A stretch of 64,000 nucleotides of DNA from an uncultured Muribaculaceae bacterium (lineage in GTDB: Bacteria > Bacteroidota > Bacteroidia > Bacteroidales > Muribaculaceae). Positions 8,929-16,795 of this stretch are shown here, one piece after another. The notes under the pieces were generated by a model. The model was not told the origin of the DNA. It saw only the letters and a program-made list of their open reading frames with translations, and ran no database searches. Every line of letters begins with the position of its first letter. Within the stretch, counting starts at the first letter, position 1. The stretch covers positions 62,001-126,000 of the forward strand of contig CANCXM010000002.1 of NCBI GenBank assembly GCA_947381945.1, read 5' to 3'. Made by a program: the position numbers and the translations under genes.

Positions 8929-11900
8929 ATGAGGATAATTAAAGTATTATTTGCGTTTATCTTACTCGTCGCGTCAATTGGGAAAATTGATGCGATGCAC
9001 AACACACGCCTCTTCAACGACAGAAGTCTGGTATCGTCCAACTACAGCAGTTTCTGTCTTGACAGCGACGGCTCACTTTGGATCGGCACACAATCGGGTC
9101 TGCTCCGTTTCGACGGAACGAGCTTTGACAAATATCTCCATGACGACAGGTCGGAAACATCACTAAGCGACAACCGCATCATCAAGATTATCCGTGATTC
9201 TACCGACCGTATATGGGTGGCCACATGCGAAGGTCTTAACCTCTATAATCCTGACTCGGATTCTTTCACACGCATATCTCTTCCAAACACAGGCTTGAAA
9301 GGATACATCTCCGACATTCTGCAACAATCCAACGGCGACATATTCTTTATGGTAGCCGGTGTCGGACTCTATGTTCTCGATTTTTCATCCGGCGAACCTG
9401 TGGCTGTAAGAAATATGCTGCATGAACAGGAAATGATGGGCATCAACACTCTCGCCGAAAGTCCTGCAGGCGAATTGCTCGGAGGCACACACAACGGCGA
9501 TGTGATACGAATTGCCGCGAACGGACAAATCAGAATGTATCATCCTGCCTCTTCATACATCAAGATTCTTCTCCCTGACGGCAACAAAAACATTTTTGTC
9601 ACGACCAATGACAAGGCATGGATCTGGAACACCACCACAGACGTTTTCGAGGAAGTTACCATCGAGGGGAATCCGGTGCTGCACAGTGCGACAGTCACAC
9701 ACGACGGCGACATACTTGTCGGGACTGTAGGCAGTGGACTCTATAAACTGAAAAAAGGAGGCCTGAGACTCACACGCTACAGCGAATGTCGGAATCCGCT
9801 CGTAAATATCGACAGGGCACGTATATCAACACTTTACGAAGACCCACGCAAAAACCTATGGTTAGGATGTTCGCACCAGGGAATCCTGATGGCTCCCGCC
9901 GATGGACTTCCGTTCAATTTCATGAGCCTCGAAAACATTCTCCCGAACTATTCCGGCGGCACCACAGTCGTATGCACAGTTCCCGGCGACGAGACTATAT
10001 GGGTAGGCATCGACGACGGACGGTTGGCCAACATCGACAGATACAGCCGCATTTTACACTCAAAGAATTTTGGCGGAGCCATAAGTTCAATCCTATATTC
10101 TCCACGTCATAAACGCATCTATGCCGGAGTGGACAACCACGGACTCTACGAAGTGGATCCTGTCACCCTTTCCACACGTCAGATCCTTAATGTTCCCGGT
10201 CGATACATAGCCAGTCCGGTCATGGAGGACAAAAACGGAGACTTATACCTCGGCATACACGGCCAAGGTATAATGAAAGTCAATCCTTCCACACTTGTAA
10301 CCGAACAGCTTAAAGAAAATAACGACATTTCAAGTCTGCGTTGGGTTTCATCACTCTTCTGCGATTCGCAGGGAAGAATATGGATAGGCATGTTCGGTGC
10401 GCTTGCCGTATATGACATCAACACAAAACAATTCAAATCAATAAGTTCAAAATATCCACAGCTCAACAAAGGCGTACACAGGGCCATTGCCGAAGGCCCC
10501 GACAGCAAGATATGGATTGCAGCAAGCCACGGACTATTCATAATCGATCCTGACGATTTCAGCCTCACCCGTCTCACCACTAATGAAGGACTGTCCGACA
10601 TCCTGCTGTCGTCGATTATATTTGACAAGGAGGGGAATGCATGGGTCGGCACCCACGACGACATCAACAGGATTGACAACCGGAAAAACATCACAGTGTT
10701 CCGCGCCAACGACAACATGGCAGACATCGACTATGCGTCTGCAACAACTGCCGGCGACGGTGTCAGCCTCCTGTTCAGTGGCAACAACGGCCTGACATTG
10801 TTCAACCCGCGCACGTTGAAAACGCCGACGATGGACTACGAGACATACGTCTCCGGCTACTATCTGAACGGTGAAAAAGTGACACGGGAAAGCCGCACCC
10901 TGGCAGGAAACAAACAAATCCTGGCCGGAGAGGAACACATCAACCTATCATATAAGGAGAATCCACTGACCCTGCGTATGTCGACCCGCGATTTCCGCAC
11001 CACCGACAACATGATTTATCAATGGCGCATACCCGGAATCGTCAACGACTGGGTTTCGACTTCGCCGGGCAGCAACTACATCACTCTGCCACATTTCCAG
11101 TCCGGCAAAGTCCATCTGCAGATACGCGCCGGTGAAAACGGAGAGTTCTCGAAAGTCAAGACCATCACTATTTCAGTCACCCCACCCTGGTTTCTCACCC
11201 TCCCGGTCAAAATTTTCTTCTGCGCACTTATATGTGTGCTCATAACGTTGGCTGTCATTGTTCTGCGCAAAAAGAACACCGAACGCATCAACGAAGAAAA
11301 GATTAAATTCTTCATCAACGTTTCCCACGAAATACGCTCACCGCTCACCCTGATTCTCGGTCCGCTCGAACGAATCATGAAAAAAGACCATGATGCCGAG
11401 ACAGCAAAAAATCTCAACGCAATCCATCGTAATGCCAACCGCATTCTCGCCCTTATCAATCAGCTCCTCGACATACGTAAAATCGACAAGGGTAAAATGG
11501 AAATCGAACGTTCGGAAACGGAACTGATAAGTTTCACGCGCGACCTCGTTGAAATATTCCAGACCCAAGCCGAGGAAAAGCGTCAGAAACTCAGTTTCTC
11601 CACCACCTCCCCTGATTTGACGCAATTGAATGTGTGGATTGACCGCAACAATTTCGACAAGGTGCTCGTCAACCTCCTCTCCAACGCCATCAAATATACC
11701 CCTGCAGGTGGAGATATAAATGTCAACGTGACAACCGGAATAGACACCACTCTCGGCGATTACGCAGAAATAACCGTTACGGATACCGGAATAGGACTCG
11801 ACGAGAAAAATATCCACCGGATTTTCGACCGCTTCTATCAGGGCAAATTCAACAAGGGAGAAATGCCACTCGGATTCGGAATCGGGCTGGATCTGTGCCG

Positions 11901-12906
11901 TCAGCTCGTCGAACTCCACGGCGGAACAATCACCGCGTCCAACCGCACTGACACGAAAGGCAGCCGGTTCACCGTCCGCATCCCCTACCGTCAAGTCCAC
12001 TCCACAACAGCAGATTCCCACAACGATGCAGCCACACCGCAGGGTGAGCACTCCCGTTCCGTCAAGTTTGAGCCGAAACTTGCCACCTCATCTCTTCCCG
12101 ACTCCAAAAGAACCCGCAAGACTTCATCCGTCAAAATTCTGGTTGTCGATGATGATCCCGAAATACGGACCTATCTCAGCGATGTACTTTCCACAACAGG
12201 TCAAGTGACAGAAGCCTCCGATGGAAAGGAGGCGATGCGCAGCGTTACAAATTCAGCCCCCGACCTTATAATTAGTGATGTCGTCATGCCGGAAATGGAT
12301 GGCCTGCACCTCCTGAAGACTTTGAAATCAAACGTCGGGACAAACCATATTCCCGTCATTCTCCTCAGCTCGAAAAACGATGTGGCCGACCGAATGGCCG
12401 GATGGGACAAGGGTGCTGACGGATACATTGGGAAACCGTTCAATATCAACGAACTCCTCGCTCTTGTCGACAGCCTCATCGATAACCGTCTGCGACTCAA
12501 AGGAAAATTCTCCGGCATCCAGCAGCAGGACAGCAATATAGACACTCCCGTTCTGAAAGGAAACGACAAAGCACTGATTGACAAAATTGTGCAGGAAATC
12601 AACGACCACCTCGACGATCCCGATCTCAACGTCGAGAAACTCTGTCAGCAAGTCGGTCTCAGCCGCGCCCACCTCAACCGCAGGATGAAGGAACTCTTCG
12701 GCCTCACTCCGAGCGAATTCATCCGCAACATCCGTCTGCGCAAAGCCTGCGAGCTCCTGCGCCGCAACGACATCGACATCTCACAGATTGCCTATAGCGT
12801 CGGTTTCACCTCACAACCCCACTTCTCGACGGCATTCAAACGTTTCACCGGCTTCACACCATCCGACTACCGCACAAACAATCCGGTAGAGAATACTGAA
12901 TCATGA
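8929..12906 (+). CDS. hybrid two-component system sensor/regulator (HTCS) of the polysaccharide locus
   Basis: 1325 residues combining a sensor kinase and its response regulator. Order: signal peptide (1-23); periplasmic two-component propeller repeats (about 25-640, e.g. DGSLWIGTQSGLLRFDG, DRIWVATCEGLNLY); a Y_Y_Y-type domain (about 670-745, IYQWRIPG); one membrane segment (about 750-773); HisKA with phosphorylated His800 in NVSHEIRSPL; HATPase (about 900-1020, NLLSNAIKYTPAGG); receiver with Asp1074-1076 and acceptor Asp1117 in SDVVMPEMDG; C-terminal AraC-type HTH (about 1220-1318). Such proteins bind an oligosaccharide in the periplasm and activate the adjacent sus-like genes, so it very probably controls the divergent GH43-SusC-SusD operon. 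Confidence 0.96.
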   Translation: MRIIKVLFAFILLVASIGKIDAMHNTRLFNDRSLVSSNYSSFCLDSDGSLWIGTQSGLLRFDGTSFDKYLHDDRSETSLSDNRIIKIIRDSTDRIWVATCEGLNLYNPDSDSFTRISLPNTGLKGYISDILQQSNGDIFFMVAGVGLYVLDFSSGEPVAVRNMLHEQEMMGINTLAESPAGELLGGTHNGDVIRIAANGQIRMYHPASSYIKILLPDGNKNIFVTTNDKAWIWNTTTDVFEEVTIEGNPVLHSATVTHDGDILVGTVGSGLYKLKKGGLRLTRYSECRNPLVNIDRARISTLYEDPRKNLWLGCSHQGILMAPADGLPFNFMSLENILPNYSGGTTVVCTVPGDETIWVGIDDGRLANIDRYSRILHSKNFGGAISSILYSPRHKRIYAGVDNHGLYEVDPVTLSTRQILNVPGRYIASPVMEDKNGDLYLGIHGQGIMKVNPSTLVTEQLKENNDISSLRWVSSLFCDSQGRIWIGMFGALAVYDINTKQFKSISSKYPQLNKGVHRAIAEGPDSKIWIAASHGLFIIDPDDFSLTRLTTNEGLSDILLSSIIFDKEGNAWVGTHDDINRIDNRKNITVFRANDNMADIDYASATTAGDGVSLLFSGNNGLTLFNPRTLKTPTMDYETYVSGYYLNGEKVTRESRTLAGNKQILAGEEHINLSYKENPLTLRMSTRDFRTTDNMIYQWRIPGIVNDWVSTSPGSNYITLPHFQSGKVHLQIRAGENGEFSKVKTITISVTPPWFLTLPVKIFFCALICVLITLAVIVLRKKNTERINEEKIKFFINVSHEIRSPLTLILGPLERIMKKDHDAETAKNLNAIHRNANRILALINQLLDIRKIDKGKMEIERSETELISFTRDLVEIFQTQAEEKRQKLSFSTTSPDLTQLNVWIDRNNFDKVLVNLLSNAIKYTPAGGDINVNVTTGIDTTLGDYAEITVTDTGIGLDEKNIHRIFDRFYQGKFNKGEMPLGFGIGLDLCRQLVELHGGTITASNRTDTKGSRFTVRIPYRQVHSTTADSHNDAATPQGEHSRSVKFEPKLATSSLPDSKRTRKTSSVKILVVDDDPEIRTYLSDVLSTTGQVTEASDGKEAMRSVTNSAPDLIISDVVMPEMDGLHLLKTLKSNVGTNHIPVILLSSKNDVADRMAGWDKGADGYIGKPFNINELLALVDSLIDNRLRLKGKFSGIQQQDSNIDTPVLKGNDKALIDKIVQEINDHLDDPDLNVEKLCQQVGLSRAHLNRRMKELFGLTPSEFIRNIRLRKACELLRRNDIDISQIAYSVGFTSQPHFSTAFKRFTGFTPSDYRTNNPVENTES

Positions 12907-13071
12907 TGCAGGATAAATTTTCATAATACCGGCCCTCAGATTATGGAAGAATGCCTCCTATTGTCCACTGTAGTTCCTCTTATTGGCATTTCCCTACACA
13001 GCACGAGCCTTTTTCCCTCATCCTCAGTCAACTATTGTTTTTTCCGTCAAACTCTTTCTCTGCCCTGCGGA

Positions 13072-13084
13072 TTTGCATCGCAAA
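13072..13084. repeat. palindrome TTTGC-ATC-GCAAA
   Basis: Inverted repeat with 5-bp arms and a 3-base centre. A related palindrome follows at 13128, and the same half-sites form TTTGCAAA at 13307-13314 over the -33 element of the downstream promoter. They may be operator copies for the HTH-containing DUF2442 protein (inference). Confidence 0.4.
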
Positions 13085-13127
13085 ATACGTTTATACCTGA
13101 GCCACAATGGTTTTAGATGGATCTGAA

Positions 13128-13142
13128 TTTTGCACTGCAAAA
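13128..13142. repeat. palindrome TTTTGCA-C-TGCAAAA
   Basis: Perfect 7-bp arms around one base. Shares the TTTGC/GCAAA half-sites with 13072-13084 and 13307-13314. Confidence 0.45.
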
Positions 13143-13195
13143 CAGCACGCATAGCGGGTCATTTTAATGTTATCTATTTGATGCTCAGCGCTTGA

Positions 13196-13242
13196 ACCAA
13201 TTGAAACCTTTTCGGCGAAAGGGACGAATTGGTCTGCAGACC
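13196..13242. repeat. nested hairpin plus perfect palindrome GGTCTGCAGACC
   Basis: Outer arms ACCAATT (13196-13202) and AATTGGT (13227-13233) enclose a second stem CCTTT/AAAGG (13207-13211, 13218-13222). The right arm runs directly into the 12-bp perfect palindrome GGTCTGCAGACC (13231-13242). It could be a small structured RNA, a protein-binding site or a remnant of a mobile-element end; nothing decides between these. Confidence 0.45.
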
Positions 13243-13306
13243 TAATGCCACTATTATAGCCGCCAGACCAGGCTTTTCTTGGCTACTGGGAATAGCATCC
13301 GGTTAA

Positions 13307-13338
13307 TTTGCAAAGTTGATTACTTTTCAGTAATTTTG
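13307..13338 (+). promoter_or_regulatory. promoter TTTG-N20-TAATTTTG for the DUF4160/DUF2442 pair
   Basis: The TTTG at 13307-13310 and TAATTTTG at 13331-13338 are separated by 20 bp, which is the Bacteroidota vegetative promoter layout. The start codon is 29 bp downstream of the -7 box. The -33 element lies within the palindrome TTTGCAAA (13307-13314), so a repressor binding those half-sites would block it. Confidence 0.65.
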
Positions 13339-13367
13339 TCGTTGACCACAAAGTAAAAGAATCAAAA

Positions 13368-13610
13368 ATGCCAACAGTTTTCGACCTCTTCGGAATCCGC
13401 GCCTTTATCATCCCTGGTGATCATGAGCCTATTCATGTTCATATCGAATCTGAAGGCGGATTTGCAAAGATACAGGTATATCCTGAAGTAAAAATCATCA
13501 AATCAGATGGCATCAAGACTGCAAAAATAAAGAAGATTCTCGCACTTGTGAGCAATTTCAGCGAAGAAATCGTTGAAGTATGGAACAAATATAACTCATA
13601 TAACTGTTGA
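13368..13610 (+). CDS. DUF4160 family protein (possible toxin-like partner)
   Basis: 80 residues, usual DUF4160 size. It shows the family's features: an N-terminal beta strand (MPTVFDLFGIRAFI), the conserved HEPIHVHIES segment with two histidines in an H-x-H arrangement, and the C-terminal helix (KIKKILALVSNFSEEIVEVWNKY). No biochemical activity is firmly established for the family. Genes of this family often sit next to DUF2442 genes, as here with 2 bp between this stop codon and the next ATG, and such pairs have been proposed to act as toxin-antitoxin modules. That role is inference for this copy. It is transcribed from the promoter at 13307. Confidence 0.8.
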   Translation: MPTVFDLFGIRAFIIPGDHEPIHVHIESEGGFAKIQVYPEVKIIKSDGIKTAKIKKILALVSNFSEEIVEVWNKYNSYNC

Positions 13611-13612
13611 TT

Positions 13613-14035
13613 ATGGAAAAGATTCAGGAAATATGGTTTGATAATGGCCGCATCTATATGCGTTCGGTCTCCGGTAATATTTTCAGTCGCCCTCTTGAGG
13701 CCTTCCCGGTTTTAAAGGATGCAGACAATGTGGAACGCCAGCAATTCTATATCTGGGGCAACGGAGAATATGTACGTTGGCAATCATTGGACGAAGATTT
13801 ATCGGTAGCATCATTTATGGAAATACAAGAGCCAAATCCGGATAATGAAATAGCTGAAATATTCAGACGCTGTCCGTGGCTTGATATAGCTGAAGTTGCA
13901 AAATACATCGGTATGCCTAAGGCTGTGCTTGATAGATTTATTTATGGTATATGGAAACCTAAAGATGATGTGATGGCCACCATTAAAAATGGCATTAAAT
14001 CCATGGGGTCAGAACTATATCTGGCTGTTTCATGA
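13613..14035 (+). CDS. DUF2442 protein with C-terminal helix-turn-helix-like region
   Basis: 140 residues from the ATG at 13613; an upstream in-frame TTG at 13607 overlaps the previous gene and is not preferred. Residues about 1-70 form a DUF2442 domain (IQEIWFDNGRIYMRSVSGN, then FPVLKDADNVERQQFYIWGNG and YVRWQSLDEDLSV). Residues about 85-135 look helical and HTH-like (WLDIAEVAKYIGMPKAVLDR, then an ATIKNGIKSMG helix). An HTH on the second gene of a small pair fits an antitoxin that also represses its own promoter, but this is inference. The two-gene unit ends at the hairpin at 14077. Confidence 0.78.
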   Translation: MEKIQEIWFDNGRIYMRSVSGNIFSRPLEAFPVLKDADNVERQQFYIWGNGEYVRWQSLDEDLSVASFMEIQEPNPDNEIAEIFRRCPWLDIAEVAKYIGMPKAVLDRFIYGIWKPKDDVMATIKNGIKSMGSELYLAVS

Positions 14036-14076
14036 CAATCAGCGAATAGATTTTGAACTGCACATACCTATCTCTT

Positions 14077-14110
14077 ACGGCTGGAACTGCTCAATAGTAG
14101 TTTCAGCCGT
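14077..14110 (+). terminator. terminator after the DUF4160/DUF2442 pair
   Basis: 12-bp stem (14077-14088 with 14099-14110, one G-U pair), 10-base loop, followed by TATTTTAT. It lies 41 bp after the DUF2442 stop codon. Confidence 0.7.
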
Positions 14111-14160
14111 TATTTTATGACTACACGCTGACATCCGAATCCCCCGTCCGCATAAACCAA

Positions 14161-14197
14161 ACCCCTCCACGGCATTGTGTAGTTGCCGTGGAGGGGT
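14161..14197 (-). terminator. terminator downstream of prfC
   Basis: Perfect 14-bp GC-rich stem (14161-14174 with 14184-14197) and a 9-base loop. On the minus strand the stem is followed by TTTGGTTTATG, a weak T-tract. It is 42 bp past the prfC stop codon. Confidence 0.65.
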
Positions 14198-14239
14198 CGT
14201 GTGGTGGGGATGTTACTGTCCGCGCTTGTTAAAAATGCC

Positions 14240-15817
14240 TTAAAATTCCGATGTAAAGTGGAAGCGAATCTTAGGAAAATCGTTCTGGGCCATCTGAAGG
14301 ACATAGTTTGAGTCGGCGAGGAACACATCGCGACCTTCACGGTCCACGGCCATGAACTGGAATTTGCGTTTCTTGAATGCGGCAAGTGCTTCGGGGTCAT
14401 CGCTTTCAATCCAACATGCCTTGTAGAGCGAGATTGGCTCCCAGCGGCACTGTGCTCCATATTCGTGGAGAAGACGGTATTGAATCACCTCGAACTGCAA
14501 CTGCCCGACAGTACCGATAATCTTACGGCCATTGAACTGGTTGACGAATAGCTGCGCCACACCCTCGTCCATAAGCTGCTGTATGCCCTTGTCGAGCTGC
14601 TTGGCCTTCATCGGGTCACTGTTTTCGATATACTTGAACATCTCAGGCGAGAAGCTCGGGAGACCCTTGAAATGAAGTGTCTCGCCCGAAGTCAGTGTGT
14701 CGCCAATCTTGAAGTTGCCGGTGTCGGGAATACCGACAATATCGCCGGGATAAGCCTCATCGACAATATTCTTCTTCTGAGCCATGAACGCTGTAGGAGC
14801 AGCAAATTTCATGGTTTTTCCCGAACGGATGTGACGATAGGGAGCATTGCGCTCGAATTTGCCGGAGCAAACCTTGACGAAGGCGATACACGAACGGTGG
14901 TTGGGGTCCATATTCGCATGAATCTTGAACACGAAGCCTGAGAATCCTTCCTCATCCGGTTTTATCTCACGCTCCTCTGCATTTGTCGCACGTGGAGCAG
15001 GCGCAATCTGCACGAAACAGTCAAGAAGTTCCTTCACACCGAATGTGTTGAGGGCCGAGCCAAAGAAAACGGGGGCTACACGTCCTTCAAGATACTCTTC
15101 GACATCAAATTCGGGATACACACCTTCAATAAGCTCAAGATCCTCACGGAGTTTTGCAGCATCGACCTCTCCGACATTTTCGTCAATACGGGGGTCATCA
15201 ACAGACTCTATTTCCACTCGCTCGCTCACCCTCTGCTTGTCGGGGGTGAACAGATCGAGTGAATGTTCAAAGATATTGTAAACGCCCTTGAATTTCGCAC
15301 CTATATTAATAGGCCACGACAACGGGCGGACCTTGATTTTCAATTCGCTTTCAAGCTCGTCGAGGATGTCGAACGGATCGCGGCCCTCACGGTCAAGCTT
15401 GTTGACAAAGATGATTACCGGAGTATTTCTCATTCGGCACACCTCCATCAGTTTTCTTGTCTGTTGCTCGACGCCTTTCGCAACGTCGACAACGATGATT
15501 ACGCTGTCAACGGCAGTCAGTGTGCGGTAAGTATCCTCCGCAAAGTCCTGGTGACCGGGAGTGTCGAGAATGTTGATTTTGTAATCTCCATAATTGAAAC
15601 CCATCACTGAGGTTGCCACCGAGATACCACGTTGTTTTTCAATCTCCATCCAGTCGGAGGTTGCGGTCTTCTTGATTTTGTTTGATTTCACTGCACCTGC
15701 CACATGGATAGCACCACCGAAAAGGAGAAGTTTTTCAGTCAGTGTGGTCTTACCGGCATCAGGGTGCGAGATGATTGCAAATGTGCGCCGACGCGCTATT
15801 TCGTCTTTTAAAGCCAT
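14240..15817 (-). CDS. prfC: peptide chain release factor 3
   Basis: 525 residues from ATG at 15817 (MALKDEIARRRTFAIISHPD), chosen over the longer frame to 15874 because RF3 proteins begin just before the IARRRTFAIISHPDAGKTT segment. It is a translational GTPase that recycles RF1/RF2 from the ribosome after termination. Visible motifs: P-loop HPDAGKTT, switch region QRGISVATSV, DTPGHQDFAEDTYR (G3), FVNKLDREGRD (G4), and the RF3-specific C-terminal domain with IGTVGQLQFEVIQYRL. Length and motif order are normal. It is a single-gene unit with a -7 box at 15872-15879 and a terminator at 14161. Function is firm. Confidence 0.96.
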   Translation of the reverse strand: MALKDEIARRRTFAIISHPDAGKTTLTEKLLLFGGAIHVAGAVKSNKIKKTATSDWMEIEKQRGISVATSVMGFNYGDYKINILDTPGHQDFAEDTYRTLTAVDSVIIVVDVAKGVEQQTRKLMEVCRMRNTPVIIFVNKLDREGRDPFDILDELESELKIKVRPLSWPINIGAKFKGVYNIFEHSLDLFTPDKQRVSERVEIESVDDPRIDENVGEVDAAKLREDLELIEGVYPEFDVEEYLEGRVAPVFFGSALNTFGVKELLDCFVQIAPAPRATNAEEREIKPDEEGFSGFVFKIHANMDPNHRSCIAFVKVCSGKFERNAPYRHIRSGKTMKFAAPTAFMAQKKNIVDEAYPGDIVGIPDTGNFKIGDTLTSGETLHFKGLPSFSPEMFKYIENSDPMKAKQLDKGIQQLMDEGVAQLFVNQFNGRKIIGTVGQLQFEVIQYRLLHEYGAQCRWEPISLYKACWIESDDPEALAAFKKRKFQFMAVDREGRDVFLADSNYVLQMAQNDFPKIRFHFTSEF

Positions 15818-15871
15818 ATCTGCTTGTCGTTTTCGTAAAATGATTGGATGGATGATTCGTAAAAGCGACTG

Positions 15872-15879
15872 CAAAATTA
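15872..15879 (-). promoter_or_regulatory. -7 box TAATTTTG for prfC
   Basis: The minus strand reads TAATTTTG, 54 bp upstream of the chosen prfC ATG and upstream of codon 1 of the longer frame by only a few bases on the wrong scale for a leader; this supports the shorter start. No clear -33 element. Confidence 0.4.
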
Positions 15880-15967
15880 CGAAGAATTTGCGAAATAACC
15901 GCCAATATCATTTACTTATCAACCACCGCCTACCGAGAAATTCCGACTATTCCCGGTGATTCCCCAT

Positions 15968-16642
15968 TCAAAAGTTGAGCAGACGATATGCAGCCTGCGC
16001 CCGGCGCTTGCTGACAAGGTTGAAATGCCACCATTCTGTCCGGAGAGGCTTGAAACCGGCCGAGGTCATCACCCGGCGCAGCAGCAGACGGTTCTGTCGC
16101 TCTGTCTCGGATATGATACCCTCTCTGACCATCCGTTCCTCCCAATCAATATTGGCTTCCTTGCCCAGATGGTCCACCGGAGTGCCCATCGGCAATTCGT
16201 TTCCTTGCTCATCGACAATGGTGATGTCTACCGCAAGGCCGTAATTATGAAGACCCCCACCCTTTGCAGGATTGGCCACATAGTTCGCCTTAGGAGTTCC
16301 CTTGACGGCATCAAACATCTTGCGCTGAACGCTCATCGGACGGGCAGCATCCTTAATCAGAAGATTGTAGGTCGGATACAAACGGTGCAACTCAGCCGAA
16401 GCCTTAACCAAAGCAACAGCCGCATCAGGATGAAGATAGCCGTCAACCACATCGTCATACAGCTTCACTCCGGTGAAATTATCCTCACCGGCATACATCA
16501 ACCGAACCATCAGCGTGGTATCAACCTTATTCACCGCAACAAACCCGGCCTCATCCAACCGCTCACTCAAACCTTGGGCAGAAATATCCATACACATTAC
16601 AACGGAGAGAAGGCCTATTAAAGATTTAATTCTTAAGTTCAT
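15968..16642 (-). CDS. secreted D-alanyl-D-alanine dipeptidase (peptidase M15, VanX/DdpX type)
   Basis: 224 residues with an N-terminal signal peptide (about 1-22, ending DISAQ), so periplasmic. M15D features are complete: substrate Arg101 in DAARPMS, zinc ligands His132 and Asp139 in LHNYGLAVDIT, catalytic Glu203 and zinc ligand His206 in TEWWHFN. The family hydrolyses D-Ala-D-Ala. A periplasmic copy most likely recycles D-Ala-D-Ala released during wall turnover (as E. coli DdpX does) and does not confer glycopeptide resistance, which needs a cytoplasmic VanX plus VanH and VanA; neither is nearby. The only -7-like octamer upstream (16647-16654) is 4 bp from the ATG, so either transcription is nearly leaderless or the true promoter lies elsewhere. 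Confidence 0.9.
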   Translation of the reverse strand: MNLRIKSLIGLLSVVMCMDISAQGLSERLDEAGFVAVNKVDTTLMVRLMYAGEDNFTGVKLYDDVVDGYLHPDAAVALVKASAELHRLYPTYNLLIKDAARPMSVQRKMFDAVKGTPKANYVANPAKGGGLHNYGLAVDITIVDEQGNELPMGTPVDHLGKEANIDWEERMVREGIISETERQNRLLLRRVMTSAGFKPLRTEWWHFNLVSKRRAQAAYRLLNF

Positions 16643-16696
16643 TCCACAAAATTATGAAAATTCCTTAAAAATAACGGATTTTTTCACATAAAACAC

Positions 16697-16704
16697 TACA
16701 TTTG
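16697..16704 (+). promoter_or_regulatory. -7 box TACATTTG for the TPR gene
   Basis: TACATTTG on the plus strand, 91 bp upstream of the ATG at 16796. No clear -33 element. Confidence 0.4.
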
Positions 16705-16795
16705 CCGTTGAATTCACAGAGGGCTTAATTTGCATGGCTTATTCAGTTCTGCAATCTTCCCGCTATTCCATGATTATAATTTTCCCCTAAGGTAA

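Larger units (their letters stand above)
12907..13367. other. 461-bp gene-free, palindrome-rich AT-rich region
   Basis: No coding region is supported. It holds two similar palindromes (13072-13084, 13128-13142), a nested hairpin (13196-13233), a perfect 12-bp palindrome (13231-13242) and a good promoter (13307-13338) driving the DUF4160/DUF2442 pair. Base composition is lower in GC than the flanking core genes, which suggests that this stretch and the following two small genes are accessory DNA. Confidence 0.6.

Noticed and set aside
11338..12051. Minus-strand frame (237 codons) within the hybrid sensor gene
   Set aside because: Antisense to HisKA/HATPase segments; not coding.
13607..13612. 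TTG start for the DUF2442 gene
   Set aside because: Overlaps the preceding gene and is two codons upstream of a normal ATG; no support for the rarer codon.
15968..16642. Glycopeptide (vancomycin) resistance gene
   Set aside because: VanX-like motif is present, but the protein has a signal peptide and no vanH/vanA/vanS/vanR neighbours, fitting cell-wall dipeptide recycling.
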